Positions 18,412 to 27,705 of a DNA stretch of 64,000 bases are shown here, one piece after another. Location: the NCBI RefSeq assembly GCF_900167435.1, contig NZ_FUWS01000001.1:373295-437294 (forward strand). The letters are read 5' to 3'. This DNA comes from Marinactinospora thermotolerans DSM 45154 (lineage in GTDB: Bacteria; Actinomycetota; Actinomycetes; Streptosporangiales; Streptosporangiaceae). The notes under the pieces were generated by a model. That model saw only the letters and a list, made by a program, of their open reading frames with translations, had not been told where the DNA came from and searched no databases. Both the position numbers and the translations under genes were made by a program. Numbering within the stretch: position 1 is the stretch's first letter; each line of letters opens with the position of its first letter.

Positions 18412-18642
18412 TCAGCTCGAACCGAGTCCCTGTCCACGGGTCAGCTCGCCCAGGAGTTCGTGGCAGCGCTGCGCGCGCCAGGCGTCCTGCTTGGCGACCT
18501 CCTCGAAGAACTCCTGGACGTCGGCGTGCCCTTCGGCGTCGCGGCGGAACCGGTCGTTGTTCTCCGCTCCCTGGAGCGCGTGGTACTGGACGCTGACCAG
18601 GTCGAAGACGATGTCGTCGGCCGGGGTGTGCTGCGTGGCCAC
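18412..18642 (-). CDS. Small conserved hypothetical protein (76 aa, helical)
   Basis: Begins with a GTG preceded by GGAGG. The sequence (DIVFDLVSVQYHALQGAE, then FFEEVAKQDAWRAQRCHELL) predicts two long helices rich in His, Glu and Tyr. This resembles small ferritin-like or helical-bundle proteins encoded by many actinomycetes near stress genes, but I cannot name a family. No metal-ligand set is complete in 76 residues, so a ferritin-like role would need oligomerisation. Monocistronic as far as visible. Confidence 0.65.
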   Translation of the reverse strand: MATQHTPADDIVFDLVSVQYHALQGAENNDRFRRDAEGHADVQEFFEEVAKQDAWRAQRCHELLGELTRGQGLGSS

Positions 18643-18912
18643 GATGGACCTCCTCTGTCGTCGGCCTACCGCCCGGGGCGTCCGTTCGTGTGGCGCCCGG
18701 GCCTGTCGACGATTCCGCTGCCCCGAACGGCTCCGGCGACACGGGCCGGCGGAAAACCCCTCCACGCCCGCCCGGCCTAGGACCCCAGGGGTGCGACGCC
18801 CGGTGTCCGCCCGGTTACCGGACGCCGCACACGACTCCGCTCCCCCGCACATCGGCTTCTACACCCCCGCGCCGACGGACCGACGTCCCCGCCCCTCCCA
18901 TGACATGTCGAG

Positions 18913-18931
18913 TCAGCCTAGGCTAACCTAA
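18913..18931. promoter_or_regulatory. Iron box (DmdR/IdeR-type operator)
   Basis: TCAGCCTAGGCTAACCTAA matches the actinobacterial iron-box consensus TTAGGTTAGGCTCACCTAA at 15 of 19 positions and contains the palindrome AGCCTAGGCT. It lies about 180 bp upstream of the iron-siderophore lipoprotein gene, where the iron-bound DmdR/IdeR repressor would block transcription. Confidence 0.8.
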
Positions 18932-19108
18932 CCATCGGTCCACAGGGGTGGACGTGGCCTGCCGGTTCACCTGCACGGCTGCCACGCCCTCCCGGGCCCG
19001 CACCGGTCGGCTCCTCCCCACGGACCCGACCTCCCCGAAATCCCCATTCCGGCCCCCTACGCGGACCGACCGGCGGGCCCCCACCGAAGACATCAGGAGA
19101 GCACGACG

Positions 19109-20206
19109 TTGAGCAGAACGACACCGACCGCGCGCCCCCTCCGTGCACGGCGCCGGCCCCTCGGCACGACCGGTCCGGTCCTCCCCCCGATCTCCCGGCG
19201 CAGCGCGCTCTTCGGGCTGGGCGGCATCACGGTCCTCGGCATGGTCGGGTGCGCCCCCGAGGACGGAGGCGGAAGCGGGGAGGGCGGCTCCACCCGCAGC
19301 ATCGAGCACAAGTACGGGACGACCGAGATCTCCGGCGTCCCCTCGCGCGTGGTCACCGTCGGGCTGACCGAACAGGACTACCTGCTCGCCCTCGGTGTCG
19401 CCCCCGTGGGCGTGCGCGAGTGGTTCGGCGGTCACGACGGCGCGCTGTGGCCCTGGGCCGCCGACGCCCTCGGCGACGCCGAGCTCCCCGAGGTGCTGCC
19501 CGTGGAGTCGCTGAACTTCGAGCAGATCGGCTCCTTGGCCCCCGACCTCATCGTCGGCATCAACTCGGGTCTCACCGAGGACGAGTACTCGACCCTGAGC
19601 GGGATCGCGCCCACCATCGCCCAGCCGGCCGACAAGGCCGACTACGGCGCGACCTGGCAGGAGATCGCCCGCACCATCGGCGTCGCCCTGGACCGCGTCG
19701 ACGACGCCGAGGCCCTTGTCCAAGACATCGAGCAGCAGTTCGAGGACGTGCGCGCCGAGCACCCCGAGTTCGCCGAGTCCACCGCCCTGCTGGCCACCTC
19801 CATCGGCGGCGAGGCCTGGGCCTACGCCGAGGGGCCGGCCCCGGGCTTCCTCACCCAGCTCGGGTTCAAGCTGCCCGAGGAGGCCGCCGCGCTGTTCACC
19901 GACGAGAACCGCGAGCCCAAGCAGGTCAGCCTGGAGCAGCTGGAGGTGCTCGAGGCCGACGTCCTGCTGGTGGGCGTGTACGGCGACGAGGAGAACAGCG
20001 TCACCAACCAGGCGGTGTTCCAGCGCCTCGACGTCGCCCGCGAGGGCCGCTACCTGACGATGCCGGAGATGAGCCGGATCAACGGCGCGCTGTCGTTCGG
20101 GTCCGTGCTGAGCCTGCCCTACGCGCTACAGGAGTTGACGCCGCGCCTGGCCGCCCTGGCCGACGGCGACGACGCCACCGAGGCGGAGCCCATCCCGGCC
20201 GAGTAA
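19109..20206 (+). CDS. Iron-siderophore ABC transporter substrate-binding lipoprotein (FecB-like)
   Basis: A 365-residue extracytoplasmic solute-binding protein of the helical-backbone (class III) type. The N-terminus has twin arginines (ISRRSALFGLGG, RR at 30-31) and a lipobox ending at Cys48 (GMVGC), so export by Tat and lipid anchoring are expected. The body shows family features: YGTTEISGVPSRVVTVGLTE at the start of lobe 1, and FEQIGSLAPDLIVG. The start is TTG at 19109 with AGGAG upstream. No permease or ATPase genes follow, so it is an orphan binding protein sharing a transporter encoded elsewhere. The upstream iron box indicates iron-dependent repression. Confidence 0.92.
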   Translation: MSRTTPTARPLRARRRPLGTTGPVLPPISRRSALFGLGGITVLGMVGCAPEDGGGSGEGGSTRSIEHKYGTTEISGVPSRVVTVGLTEQDYLLALGVAPVGVREWFGGHDGALWPWAADALGDAELPEVLPVESLNFEQIGSLAPDLIVGINSGLTEDEYSTLSGIAPTIAQPADKADYGATWQEIARTIGVALDRVDDAEALVQDIEQQFEDVRAEHPEFAESTALLATSIGGEAWAYAEGPAPGFLTQLGFKLPEEAAALFTDENREPKQVSLEQLEVLEADVLLVGVYGDEENSVTNQAVFQRLDVAREGRYLTMPEMSRINGALSFGSVLSLPYALQELTPRLAALADGDDATEAEPIPAE

Positions 20207-20222
20207 GGCGGGTCCGCCGCCG

Positions 20223-20254
20223 GGCGGCCCCGGCGGCGCTTCGCCGGGGCCGCC
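20223..20254 (+). terminator. Terminator after the siderophore-binding lipoprotein gene
   Basis: Perfect 13-bp arms (20223-20235 and 20242-20254) with a 6-nt loop start 17 bp after the stop codon. The remainder of this 315-bp intergenic region up to 20521 shows no gene. Confidence 0.75.
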
Positions 20255-20521
20255 TCAGCGCGTCCAGCCTCCCGCAGGGTGCGCGCACCCGAGACAGCGA
20301 GGCCGCGCCGCCGAGGAGGTTCCGCCCCGGGAGGGGCCTCGGTGGTCTCCCCGAGGGTGGGGCCCGGGGCCCGTTGCCGTCCCGCTCGCCGGGGCGCCCT
20401 CTACGGACAACCCCGCACCTCGGGATCCCGTGGCGGAGGGCCGAGAACACCATCGGGCCGCCGCGTCACGGCCATGGTGGAGGATACGGTCCATCCCCGA
20501 ACGAGAGAGCGAGGAACCCCC

Positions 20522-21100
20522 GTGTCCCTTCCCCCCGACCCCCGACGGCAACGGCCGGCCTCCCCGTGGCTCCCCCCGTCCACGGCCGTCCCGCCGACCT
20601 CTCCCGCCCACCCGCCCTTCCCCTCAGGCCCGTGGCCGACCGGCCCCGTCCCCGCCGCGCCCGGGGCGCGGCTGGCGGCGTGGCTGATCGACACCCTCGT
20701 CTGTTCCGGCCTCCTGTTCCTCGCCTACTTCGCGGTGATGCTGACCGGACTGGGGCTGACCCTGGGACTGGGCGTGATCCCCGACAACCAGGTCACGCTC
20801 AACCTCTTCCTGGGCGGTGCCGGACTCACCGGCCTGGCCGCCGTCTTCCTCTACCACTGGCTCCCCACCGCCCGCCACGGCCGGACGCTGGGCAAACTCG
20901 CCTGCGGGATCAGGGTCGTGGCCGCGACGGGGCGACCGCCCGGAAAGGGGGCCGCGGCGCTGCGCGCCGTCCTCCTCGGTCTGCTCGGCCTTCCCTGCGG
21001 GCTGGGCCACCTCGTCAACGGCATCGCGCTGCTCCGCGACGAGCCGACGCACCGGGGGCTGCACGACCGCGCCTGCGGGACACGGGTCGTCAGGAACTGA
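20522..21100 (+). CDS. RDD family membrane protein
   Basis: A 192-residue protein: about 45 proline-rich cytoplasmic residues, then the RDD domain with GARLAAWLIDTLVCSGLLF as its first helix (Arg and Asp of the RDD motif visible), a second helix around 90-112, and the family's RHGRTLGKLACGIRVV loop. A third helical segment (RAVLLGLLGLPCGL) closes it. RDD proteins are poorly understood; some are linked to ion transport. The GTG at 20522, with GAGGA 6 nt upstream, is preferred to an ATG further upstream (20474) that lacks a ribosome site. Confidence 0.8.
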   Translation: MSLPPDPRRQRPASPWLPPSTAVPPTSPAHPPFPSGPWPTGPVPAAPGARLAAWLIDTLVCSGLLFLAYFAVMLTGLGLTLGLGVIPDNQVTLNLFLGGAGLTGLAAVFLYHWLPTARHGRTLGKLACGIRVVAATGRPPGKGAAALRAVLLGLLGLPCGLGHLVNGIALLRDEPTHRGLHDRACGTRVVRN

Positions 21101-21484
21101 CGGCCCGGCACAGGGGCCGGTCCCCCGGACGGGGCGGGCGGGAGGCGGCGCCCGGCCAGGGCGGGAAAGGGTGGAGGCGTGTCCGCGGTGGCACGGCCCC
21201 ACCTGTCCCTGTCCCCGCCGAGCCGCGCCCACGGTGTCACCAGCCGGGAGGGGCCGTCCACCGGATCCGGTCCGCCGCGCCGTCCCGGTCCCGCCTCGCA
21301 GCTCCCGGCGGGGTCCCCCGCCTCCGCCGGCCTTTCCGGGTCCGGGCGGCCTCGCCCCTGGCGAGGAACGTCCCCGGCCTGCCCCTCCGTTCCCACCGCC
21401 TGGGAAAGGATCTATCCGCCGATTAATTTCGTCCGGAAAATGCGAATATCTCCGCTTTGGAGATACCTGAGTATCGTTGGGGCC
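21101..21484. other. Intergenic region with AT-rich promoter segment
   Basis: The first 300 bp hold no recognisable gene. The last 75 bp are notably AT-rich compared with the surroundings and hold the inverted repeats described separately, so this is probably the promoter of the metallophosphoesterase gene. Confidence 0.5.
21447..21475. promoter_or_regulatory. Overlapping inverted repeats upstream of the metallophosphoesterase gene
   Basis: TATCTCC (21447-21453) and GGAGATA (21459-21465) form perfect 7-bp arms around 5 nt. GATAC (21462-21466) and GTATC (21471-21475) form a second overlapping palindrome. They end 9 bp before the ATG and look like a repressor site, fitting a TetR-type operator. 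Confidence 0.55.
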
Positions 21485-22336
21485 ATGAGCCTTCCCTCCA
21501 GCGCCTCCGGGAACCTCCTGGCGGTCAGCGACCTCCACGTCTTCTACCGGGAGAACCGCAAGGTCCTGGAGGAACTCCTCCCCTGGACCCCGAAGGACTG
21601 GCTGATCGTCGCCGGCGACGTGGGCGAGCTCAGCACCGACATCGAGTGGGCGCTCGCGACACTCGCCGAACGTTTCGCCCGGGTCATCTGGGTCCCCGGC
21701 AATCACGAGTTGTGGACCCCGCGCGACGACCCGCTCCAACTGCGCGGCGTCCAGCGCTATAACCACCTGGTGAGGCTGTGCCGCGGCCTCGGGATCACCA
21801 CCCCCGAAGACCCGTTCCCCGTCTGGGCGGGCGCGGGGGGACCGGTGGTCGTGGCCCCGCTCTTCCTGCTGTACGACTACAGCTTCCTCGCGCCGGGGAC
21901 CACGACGCCCGAGGAGAGCCTGGCCCGGGCCTATGAGACCGGGGTGGTCTGCACCGACGAGATGATGCTGCACCCCGATCCGTATCCGAGTCGAGCGGCC
22001 TGGTGCAGGGCCCGTGTGGAGACGACCCGGGACCGTCTCGCCCAGGTGGACCCCGACCTGCCCACCGTCCTGGTCAACCACTGGCCGCTCACCCGCGAAC
22101 CGACGCGCATCCTGCGCTACCCCGAGTTCGCGCAGTGGTGCGGCACCGAGCACAGCGCCGACTGGCACGTGCGCTTCCGCGCGAAGGCCGTCGTCTACGG
22201 GCACCTCCACATCCCCCGGACGACGGTGGAGGACGGCGTCCCCTTCCACGAGGTCTCCATCGGCTACCCGAGGGAGTGGCAGCCGCGCGGCGGCCACCGC
22301 GGGCTCCGCCGCATCCTCCCCGCCGAGGGCGCCTGA
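21485..22336 (+). CDS. Metallophosphoesterase (calcineurin-like)
   Basis: A 283-residue phosphoesterase with all five metal-binding blocks: DLHV near residue 17, GDVGE near 46, GNHELW near 77, VNHWPL near 198 and GHLH near 239. It should bind two divalent metals. Homologues in actinomycetes are often linked to a phosphopantetheinyl transferase gene, which is not present here. No clear Shine-Dalgarno exists ahead of the ATG and an AT-rich promoter ends immediately before it, so a leaderless or near-leaderless transcript is possible. A TetR-like remnant follows. Confidence 0.9.
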   Translation: MSLPSSASGNLLAVSDLHVFYRENRKVLEELLPWTPKDWLIVAGDVGELSTDIEWALATLAERFARVIWVPGNHELWTPRDDPLQLRGVQRYNHLVRLCRGLGITTPEDPFPVWAGAGGPVVVAPLFLLYDYSFLAPGTTTPEESLARAYETGVVCTDEMMLHPDPYPSRAAWCRARVETTRDRLAQVDPDLPTVLVNHWPLTREPTRILRYPEFAQWCGTEHSADWHVRFRAKAVVYGHLHIPRTTVEDGVPFHEVSIGYPREWQPRGGHRGLRRILPAEGA

Positions 22337-22349
22337 GCAGAGCCGTCCC

Positions 22350-22490
22350 CGGCAGGCGGCCCTCCAGCGGTGTCCCGACGCGGTCACCGACCTGGACGCG
22401 CTCTTCGACTTCTCCCTGCGCCATCACCTCGACGGTCTCGCCCTCTTCCTGGAGGGGTTGGAGGGCAGAGAGAAGGGGGCGACCCCCTAG
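22350..22490 (+). pseudogene. C-terminal remnant of a TetR-family regulator
   Basis: In a frame different from the metallophosphoesterase, the sequence reads TDLDALFDFSLRHHLDGLAL and FLEGLEGREKG before a stop. This is the typical final helix pattern of TetR proteins (Phe-Asp-Phe...Leu-Asp-Gly-Leu). No HTH domain exists upstream, because that space is the metallophosphoesterase gene. I infer a truncated regulator. Confidence 0.4.
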
Positions 22491-22608
22491 GACCGGGGGC
22501 CGGGCGTCACGGACGTCGCCCCCGGCGACGGCGGGGCGGGCCCGGCCCTCGCCGGACCCGCCGGTGGCGGCCCGCACCGTCTCGGCGCGGCGCCACGGCC
22601 TTCACCGG

Positions 22609-22974
22609 TCAGTCGGCGGGGGCCACGCGGATGAGATTGCCGTCGGGGTCCGCGACGACGAAGGTACGCCCGAACGTCTCGTCGCGCGGCTCACTGACCA
22701 CACGGACCCCCATGGCGGCCCACCGCCGAAACAGCGCGTCGATGGCCGCGGGTCCCTCCGACAGGGTCAGGCAGAACTCGCTGGTGCGCGGCGTGGCCGG
22801 GGACAGGTCACCGGCCTGTCCGCTCCACAGGGAGAGGGCCGCGCCGTCACCGAGATCGAAGGAGACGTAGCGGGGGGTCTCGAAGTCGGGCCCCCTCTCC
22901 AGGAGGTCGGCGTAGAAGCGCGCCGCCGCGGGGGCGTCGTTGACGTAGACGATGAACACGGCCGAGGTCGGCAT
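22609..22974 (-). CDS. VOC family protein (bleomycin-resistance/glyoxalase fold)
   Basis: A 121-residue single-domain VOC protein: FIVYVNDAPAAARFYADLLE opens the fold and GRTFVVADPDGNLIRVAP closes it. AAGGAGA is well placed ahead of the ATG at 22974. Its start faces the WYL regulator gene across 95 bp, an arrangement that suggests the regulator controls it. The substrate is unknown; members range from metal-dependent lyases to drug-binding proteins. Confidence 0.87.
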   Translation of the reverse strand: MPTSAVFIVYVNDAPAAARFYADLLERGPDFETPRYVSFDLGDGAALSLWSGQAGDLSPATPRTSEFCLTLSEGPAAIDALFRRWAAMGVRVVSEPRDETFGRTFVVADPDGNLIRVAPAD

Positions 22975-23069
22975 CACGGTCTCCTTCACGTGGTCGTTGT
23001 GCCGGACGTGAGGACCCTGCCGGTCATACCCGACCGATCCCGTCATGTTTCTCTGAGATCTTTGGAGAC

Positions 23070-24017
23070 GTGACCCCGGACCGCTTCTTCTCACTACTGC
23101 TGGCCCTCCAGACCCGGGAGAGCTCGACAACCTCCGACCTGGCCGCCCAGGTCGGGGTGTCCGTGCGCACGGTCCTTCGCGACCTGCGATGGCTCCAGGA
23201 GGCGGGTTTCCCCTTGCTGATCCGCCGAGGACGCCGGGGAGGGGTGACCCTGCTGCCGGGAGGCGCGCTCGACACCTCGCGGCTCACCCCCGACGAACGC
23301 GACCATCTCGTGCTGCGTGGTCTCGACGACCGGCAGCACGAGCAGCTCGGAGCCACGGCCGACGGCCGCCGCGCGCTGCGGAAGGTACGGTCGGGCGCCG
23401 TGGCGTCGGACACCGCCACGCTGCCCCTGAGCGCGGTCGTCGTCACCGACAACAGCCCCTGGTTCTCCCGGCCGCCGGAGGGAACGCCGCCGGCGGCCTT
23501 GCTGGGCGACCTGCGCCGCGCGGTACGCCTGCGGATTCGCTACCGCCGGTCGACGCAGAGCGAGGGGACCTGGCGCGTCGTCGACCCCTACGGCCTGCTG
23601 GCCAAGGCGGGAAGGTGGTACCTGGTGGCGGACCACTCGGGACGCCCGCGCCTGTACGCGCTGGAACGGCTCATCGAGTGGCAGCCGCTGCGCGTCCCTC
23701 GGCGGCCACGCCCGGGGGTGGGCCTGGCCGACGCCGCGGCGGAGCTGACCGCCGGCTGGGAGGGCGCGGCGGGGCTGCGGGTGCAGGCCGAGCTCGATCA
23801 GCGTCAGCTCGACCGTGCCAGGCGCATCCTCGGCAGCCGGTTGACCGTCCACCCCGCCACGGCCGCGGACCGGGTGAGGGTCACGGTCGCGGTCCAGGGG
23901 CTCGAGGGCCTGCACTCTCTCCTCCAGTTCGGTGACAGCCTCACCGTGACCGGGCCTCCCGAAGCCCGCGAGAGGATCCGGCTCCTGGCCGAAGGGATCG
24001 TGCGGCAGTACTCCTAG
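23070..24017 (+). CDS. WYL-domain transcriptional regulator (YafY/DeoR-like)
   Basis: A 315-residue regulator. Residues about 1-60 are a winged HTH (FFSLLLALQTRESSTTSDLA, then SVRTVLRDLRWLQEAGFPLL). Residues about 150-215 form the WYL domain (RLRIRYRRSTQSEGTWRVVD and GRWYLVADHSGRPRLYALE, with the W-Y-L triad). A C-terminal WCX-like segment follows (LRVQAELDQRQLDRARRIL). The start is GTG. It is divergent from the VOC gene and probably controls that gene and itself; the ligand sensed by the WYL domain is unknown. Confidence 0.9.
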   Translation: MTPDRFFSLLLALQTRESSTTSDLAAQVGVSVRTVLRDLRWLQEAGFPLLIRRGRRGGVTLLPGGALDTSRLTPDERDHLVLRGLDDRQHEQLGATADGRRALRKVRSGAVASDTATLPLSAVVVTDNSPWFSRPPEGTPPAALLGDLRRAVRLRIRYRRSTQSEGTWRVVDPYGLLAKAGRWYLVADHSGRPRLYALERLIEWQPLRVPRRPRPGVGLADAAAELTAGWEGAAGLRVQAELDQRQLDRARRILGSRLTVHPATAADRVRVTVAVQGLEGLHSLLQFGDSLTVTGPPEARERIRLLAEGIVRQYS

Positions 24018-24205
24018 GACGGCCCGCCCCCGGCTCGGATCAGGGCCACTCCCCCGGCTCGTGGTGTCCCCAACGGTGGCGGGAGCGCCCGGACGGCCAT
24101 GGCGGCATCCGGCCGCCTATCGGACCTGCGCGACCCTTGATTACGGACTGTTCTTGGGTGATGGTTCTTCGGTAACGACAGCCCCGGCGATCCCGTGGAG
24201 CCCAC

Positions 24206-27200
24206 ATGCGCCGTCCGTCCTCCCCAGCCCCATCCCCCGACTCCACCTCGCCCACGGCCGGGGAGCTCGATTCCCCGGCCTCACTGGACCGTCGTGAACT
24301 CCTGACGACGTCCGGCAAGGCCGCGCTGGCCGGCGGCACCGCCTGGGCCCTGGCCTCCTCCGGCCCGGCCGTGACGGCACGCCCCGCCGAAGCGGCGGAG
24401 GGCCCCCAGTTGACCGTCACCGAGGGGACCAACATCTCGGCGACCGCCTCCCCTGATGGCGCCTGGATCGCCTTCGACCTGTACACGTCGATCTGGCTGG
24501 CCCCCGCCACGGGAGGCACCGCCCGCCGGTTGACCGGCGATCTCCACGACGCCACCCGCCCCCACTTCTCCCCCGACTCGCGAAGCCTGGTCTTCCAGGC
24601 CTATCGCGAAGGCAACTACCACCTGTACCTGCTCGACCTGCCCGACGGACGGCCCCGCAGGCTCACCAGCGGCCCCCATGACCACCGCGAACCGCGCTTC
24701 TCCCCCGACGGCCGCACCGTCGCCCTGGTCAGCGACCGCGGTGACGGCTACGCCGTCTGGCTGCACGATCTGGCCTCGGGGCGGCTCACCCGGCTCACCT
24801 CGGACGGGTCCGACGCGGCGAGCCCCAGTTGGACCCCTGACGGCGGCGGGATCGTGCACACCGTGGACGGCGCCCGGATCCAGGTCACCCACCTCGACGC
24901 GACGACCCGGGAACTGGTCGCCGCCCAGGAGGACACCGCCGTCTTCTCCCCCGTCCTGGCCGAGGACGGGACGACCCTCGCCTACGTGCGCGCCCACGGC
25001 GACACCGCACAACTGGTGGTCGGCGGGCAGGCCGTCAGCGGCACGGAGGACGTCTTCCCCGGCGCCCTGTCCTGGCTCGGCGCGGGACGGCTCCTCTACA
25101 CCGCCGACGGGCACGTGCGCATCCGTGAGACCCGTACCGGGCGTGTTTCCGACGTCGCCGTACGGGCCCGCGTCCCCTACCGCAGGCCCGCCTCCCGGGG
25201 CCCGCGCCGCTCCCCCGACGACACCGCCCGCCACGCGGTGCGGGGGATCGCCGGACCGGTGCTCTCCCCTGACGGCGCGCGGGTCGCCTTCGGTGCCCTG
25301 GGGGCGCTGTGGGTGATGCCCATCGGCGAGCGCCCCCGCGCGTTCGTCGACGACGGGTCGTTCGCCGCCGACCCCGACTGGCATCCCGACGGGAAATCGC
25401 TGGTGTACTCCAGCGACCGCGCGGGAGCCCCCGCGCTGTGGCGCCACCACCTCGACACCGGCACCGACGAACGGCTGACCCACCTCGACGGCGCGCAGAT
25501 CACCCCGCGTTGGTCCCCCGACGGACGGCACATCGCCTACCAGGACCACAACGGCGCCACGTGGGTGTTACGGCTCGAGGACGGCTCGGCCCGGCAGGTG
25601 CTTCCCGCCCTCTTCCAGCCCGGCCGTCCCACGTGGTCCCCCGACGGCGGCGTGCTGGCCCTCGCGGCGGTGCGGCCGCGATCGCGCCGGTTCCGCGAGG
25701 GGACGAGCCAGATCCTCACCGTCGACCTGCGCTCCGGGGCGACCCGCTACATCGAGCCCGCTCCCCACCGATCGCTGTCGACCCGCGGCGACGACGGACC
25801 CGTGTGGTCCCCCGACGGCTCCCGCATGGCCTTCGTCATGGAGAGCGTGCTGTGGACCGTGGCGGTGAACGGCGACGGCTCCTTCGACGGCGAACCGCGG
25901 CAGGTGACCACCGAGGCCGCGGACGCGCCGAGCTGGAGCGGCGACTCCGCGCGGCTGCTCTACCTCAACAACGGCCGCCTGCGCCAGGTCCCGGCGGCCG
26001 GCGGACGCCCCACGACGGTGGACCTGCCGCTCACCTGGAGGCGGCGCCGCCCCAAGGGGCGGACCATCCTCCAGGTCGGCGCCCTGTGGGACGGCACGGC
26101 GACGCGGCTGCGCCGCGACGTCGACATCGTGATCGAGGACGACCGCATCACGGCTGTCGAGGCGCGCGGCGACCACACCGGGGAAGGCGACACCCGGGTC
26201 ATCGACGCCACGCACCTGACCGCGATGCCCGGCCTCGTCGACGCACACGTGCACTGGCACTTGCGGGGCCGCCAGTGGGGCTCGCGGCAGGGACCGCTGT
26301 GGCTGGCCTACGGTGTCACGACCGTCCGCTCGCCCGGCGATCCGGCCTATCGCATGCTGGAGACCCGCGAGGCGTTGGACGCGGGCAAGGTCCTCGGCCC
26401 CCGCCTTCTCGGCACCGGCGAGGCCATCGACGGCACCCGCGTCTACTACAACTTCATGCGCCCCACCCACGACGAGGAGCAGCTGGAGCTGGAGCTGGGG
26501 CGCGCCATCGCCCTGGACTACGACCTGGTCAAGACCTACGTCCGGTTACCGGTGTCGCTGCAAAGGAACGCGATCGCCCGGGCCCACGCCGACGACCTGC
26601 CGCTCACCTCGCACTATCTCTACCCGGCGGTGCACCTGGGCATGGACGGCATGGAGCACACCGGGGCCACCAACCGGCTGGGCTACTCCCACACCGTCAG
26701 CCGGCTGGGACGCTCCTACGCGGACGCGACGCGGCTGTTCGCGAAGTCGAGGATGCCGATCACGCCGACACTGTTCACCTCCCAGGCGTTGTACGCCGAG
26801 GATGCCTCCCTGGCCGACGACGAGCGGACCCGCGTGCTCTATCCCGACTGGGAGTACCACGCCCTGCGGGACAAGGTCGAGGCCGCCCGGGAGGACACGC
26901 CGGCCGCCCGGTTGAACCGCGAAGCCCTCAAGGGCCAGGTGGCCATGCTGCTGGAGATCCACCGCGGCGGGGGGATCATCCTCGGCGGTACAGACGCCCC
27001 GCTGGACAACGTGGCGATCAGCCTGCACCAGAACATGCGCGCGCTGGTCCACCACGGGTTCACCCCGCGCGAGGCGCTGATGGTGACGACCGGCACCGCC
27101 GCGCGCTGGCTGGGACTCGGCGATCACCTGGGGGCCGTCAAGAAGGGCCGGCTCGCCGACATCGCGCTGGTCGAGGGGGATCCCCTCAGCGACATCACGG

Positions 27201-27400
27201 CCGCGGCCGCGGTGCGCATGGTGGTCGCCAACGGCGAGGTGCACACCGTCGAGGAGTTGCTGGCCCCCTTCCGGGAGGCCGCGCAGCCCCTCCACGAGGG
27301 CACGGCCGCCACCTCGGTGGGCGACCCCCTGCCCTTGGTCGACGACGACCGCCACTGGTGGCATGGGGAGTCCGAGCCGGCCTCGCCCCACCGCTGTTGA
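24206..27400 (+). CDS. Secreted TolB-like beta-propeller / amidohydrolase fusion protein
   Basis: A 1064-residue exported enzyme. The N-terminus has a Tat-type signal (DRRELLTTSGKAALAGGTAW). Residues about 70-610 contain repeated PD40/TolB motifs (FSPDSRSLVFQAY, FSPDGRTVALVSD, WSPDGRHIAYQD, WSPDGSRMAFVM), suggesting propeller folds. Residues about 640-1030 form an amidohydrolase domain with Asp679-Ala-His681-Val-His683 and a later metal-ligand Asp930 in GGTDAPLDN, ending in GRLADIALVEGDPLSDI. The substrate may be a peptide or imide-like compound; unknown. It stands alone, with a terminator hairpin 100 bp after the stop. Confidence 0.9.
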   Translation: MRRPSSPAPSPDSTSPTAGELDSPASLDRRELLTTSGKAALAGGTAWALASSGPAVTARPAEAAEGPQLTVTEGTNISATASPDGAWIAFDLYTSIWLAPATGGTARRLTGDLHDATRPHFSPDSRSLVFQAYREGNYHLYLLDLPDGRPRRLTSGPHDHREPRFSPDGRTVALVSDRGDGYAVWLHDLASGRLTRLTSDGSDAASPSWTPDGGGIVHTVDGARIQVTHLDATTRELVAAQEDTAVFSPVLAEDGTTLAYVRAHGDTAQLVVGGQAVSGTEDVFPGALSWLGAGRLLYTADGHVRIRETRTGRVSDVAVRARVPYRRPASRGPRRSPDDTARHAVRGIAGPVLSPDGARVAFGALGALWVMPIGERPRAFVDDGSFAADPDWHPDGKSLVYSSDRAGAPALWRHHLDTGTDERLTHLDGAQITPRWSPDGRHIAYQDHNGATWVLRLEDGSARQVLPALFQPGRPTWSPDGGVLALAAVRPRSRRFREGTSQILTVDLRSGATRYIEPAPHRSLSTRGDDGPVWSPDGSRMAFVMESVLWTVAVNGDGSFDGEPRQVTTEAADAPSWSGDSARLLYLNNGRLRQVPAAGGRPTTVDLPLTWRRRRPKGRTILQVGALWDGTATRLRRDVDIVIEDDRITAVEARGDHTGEGDTRVIDATHLTAMPGLVDAHVHWHLRGRQWGSRQGPLWLAYGVTTVRSPGDPAYRMLETREALDAGKVLGPRLLGTGEAIDGTRVYYNFMRPTHDEEQLELELGRAIALDYDLVKTYVRLPVSLQRNAIARAHADDLPLTSHYLYPAVHLGMDGMEHTGATNRLGYSHTVSRLGRSYADATRLFAKSRMPITPTLFTSQALYAEDASLADDERTRVLYPDWEYHALRDKVEAAREDTPAARLNREALKGQVAMLLEIHRGGGIILGGTDAPLDNVAISLHQNMRALVHHGFTPREALMVTTGTAARWLGLGDHLGAVKKGRLADIALVEGDPLSDITAAAAVRMVVANGEVHTVEELLAPFREAAQPLHEGTAATSVGDPLPLVDDDRHWWHGESEPASPHRC

Positions 27401-27499
27401 GTCCGGCGGTCACGCCCCCTCCGCTTCCTCGGGCGCCTCGCGTCCCGGATCGCCCGGTCCCCGGACCACCGCCTCGCGCGTGCCCACCGAGACAGCCGC

Positions 27500-27535
27500 T
27501 GCCTCCCGGACCACGCGTCGGTGACCCGGGAGGCA
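27500..27535. terminator. Hairpin between converging amidohydrolase and NPP1 genes
   Basis: TGCCTCCCGG (27500-27509) and its complement (27526-27535) form a 10-bp stem around a 16-nt loop. It sits in the 305-bp gap (27401-27705), which otherwise shows no gene. Confidence 0.5.
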
Positions 27536-27705
27536 ACGGTCCCGGCCGTTTCACGCGGCGAAACGGTGTGCCACGGTGGCCCCGGTGGGGACCTGACGCG
27601 ACGGGGGCGACGCGCGCCCCACCGCCATACTCCGTCCCCACGCCGCGGCGGCCCCGCCTCGTCCACGCCTCCACCCCGCTCCCATCGGGGCGGGGCGGAT
27701 CCGGC

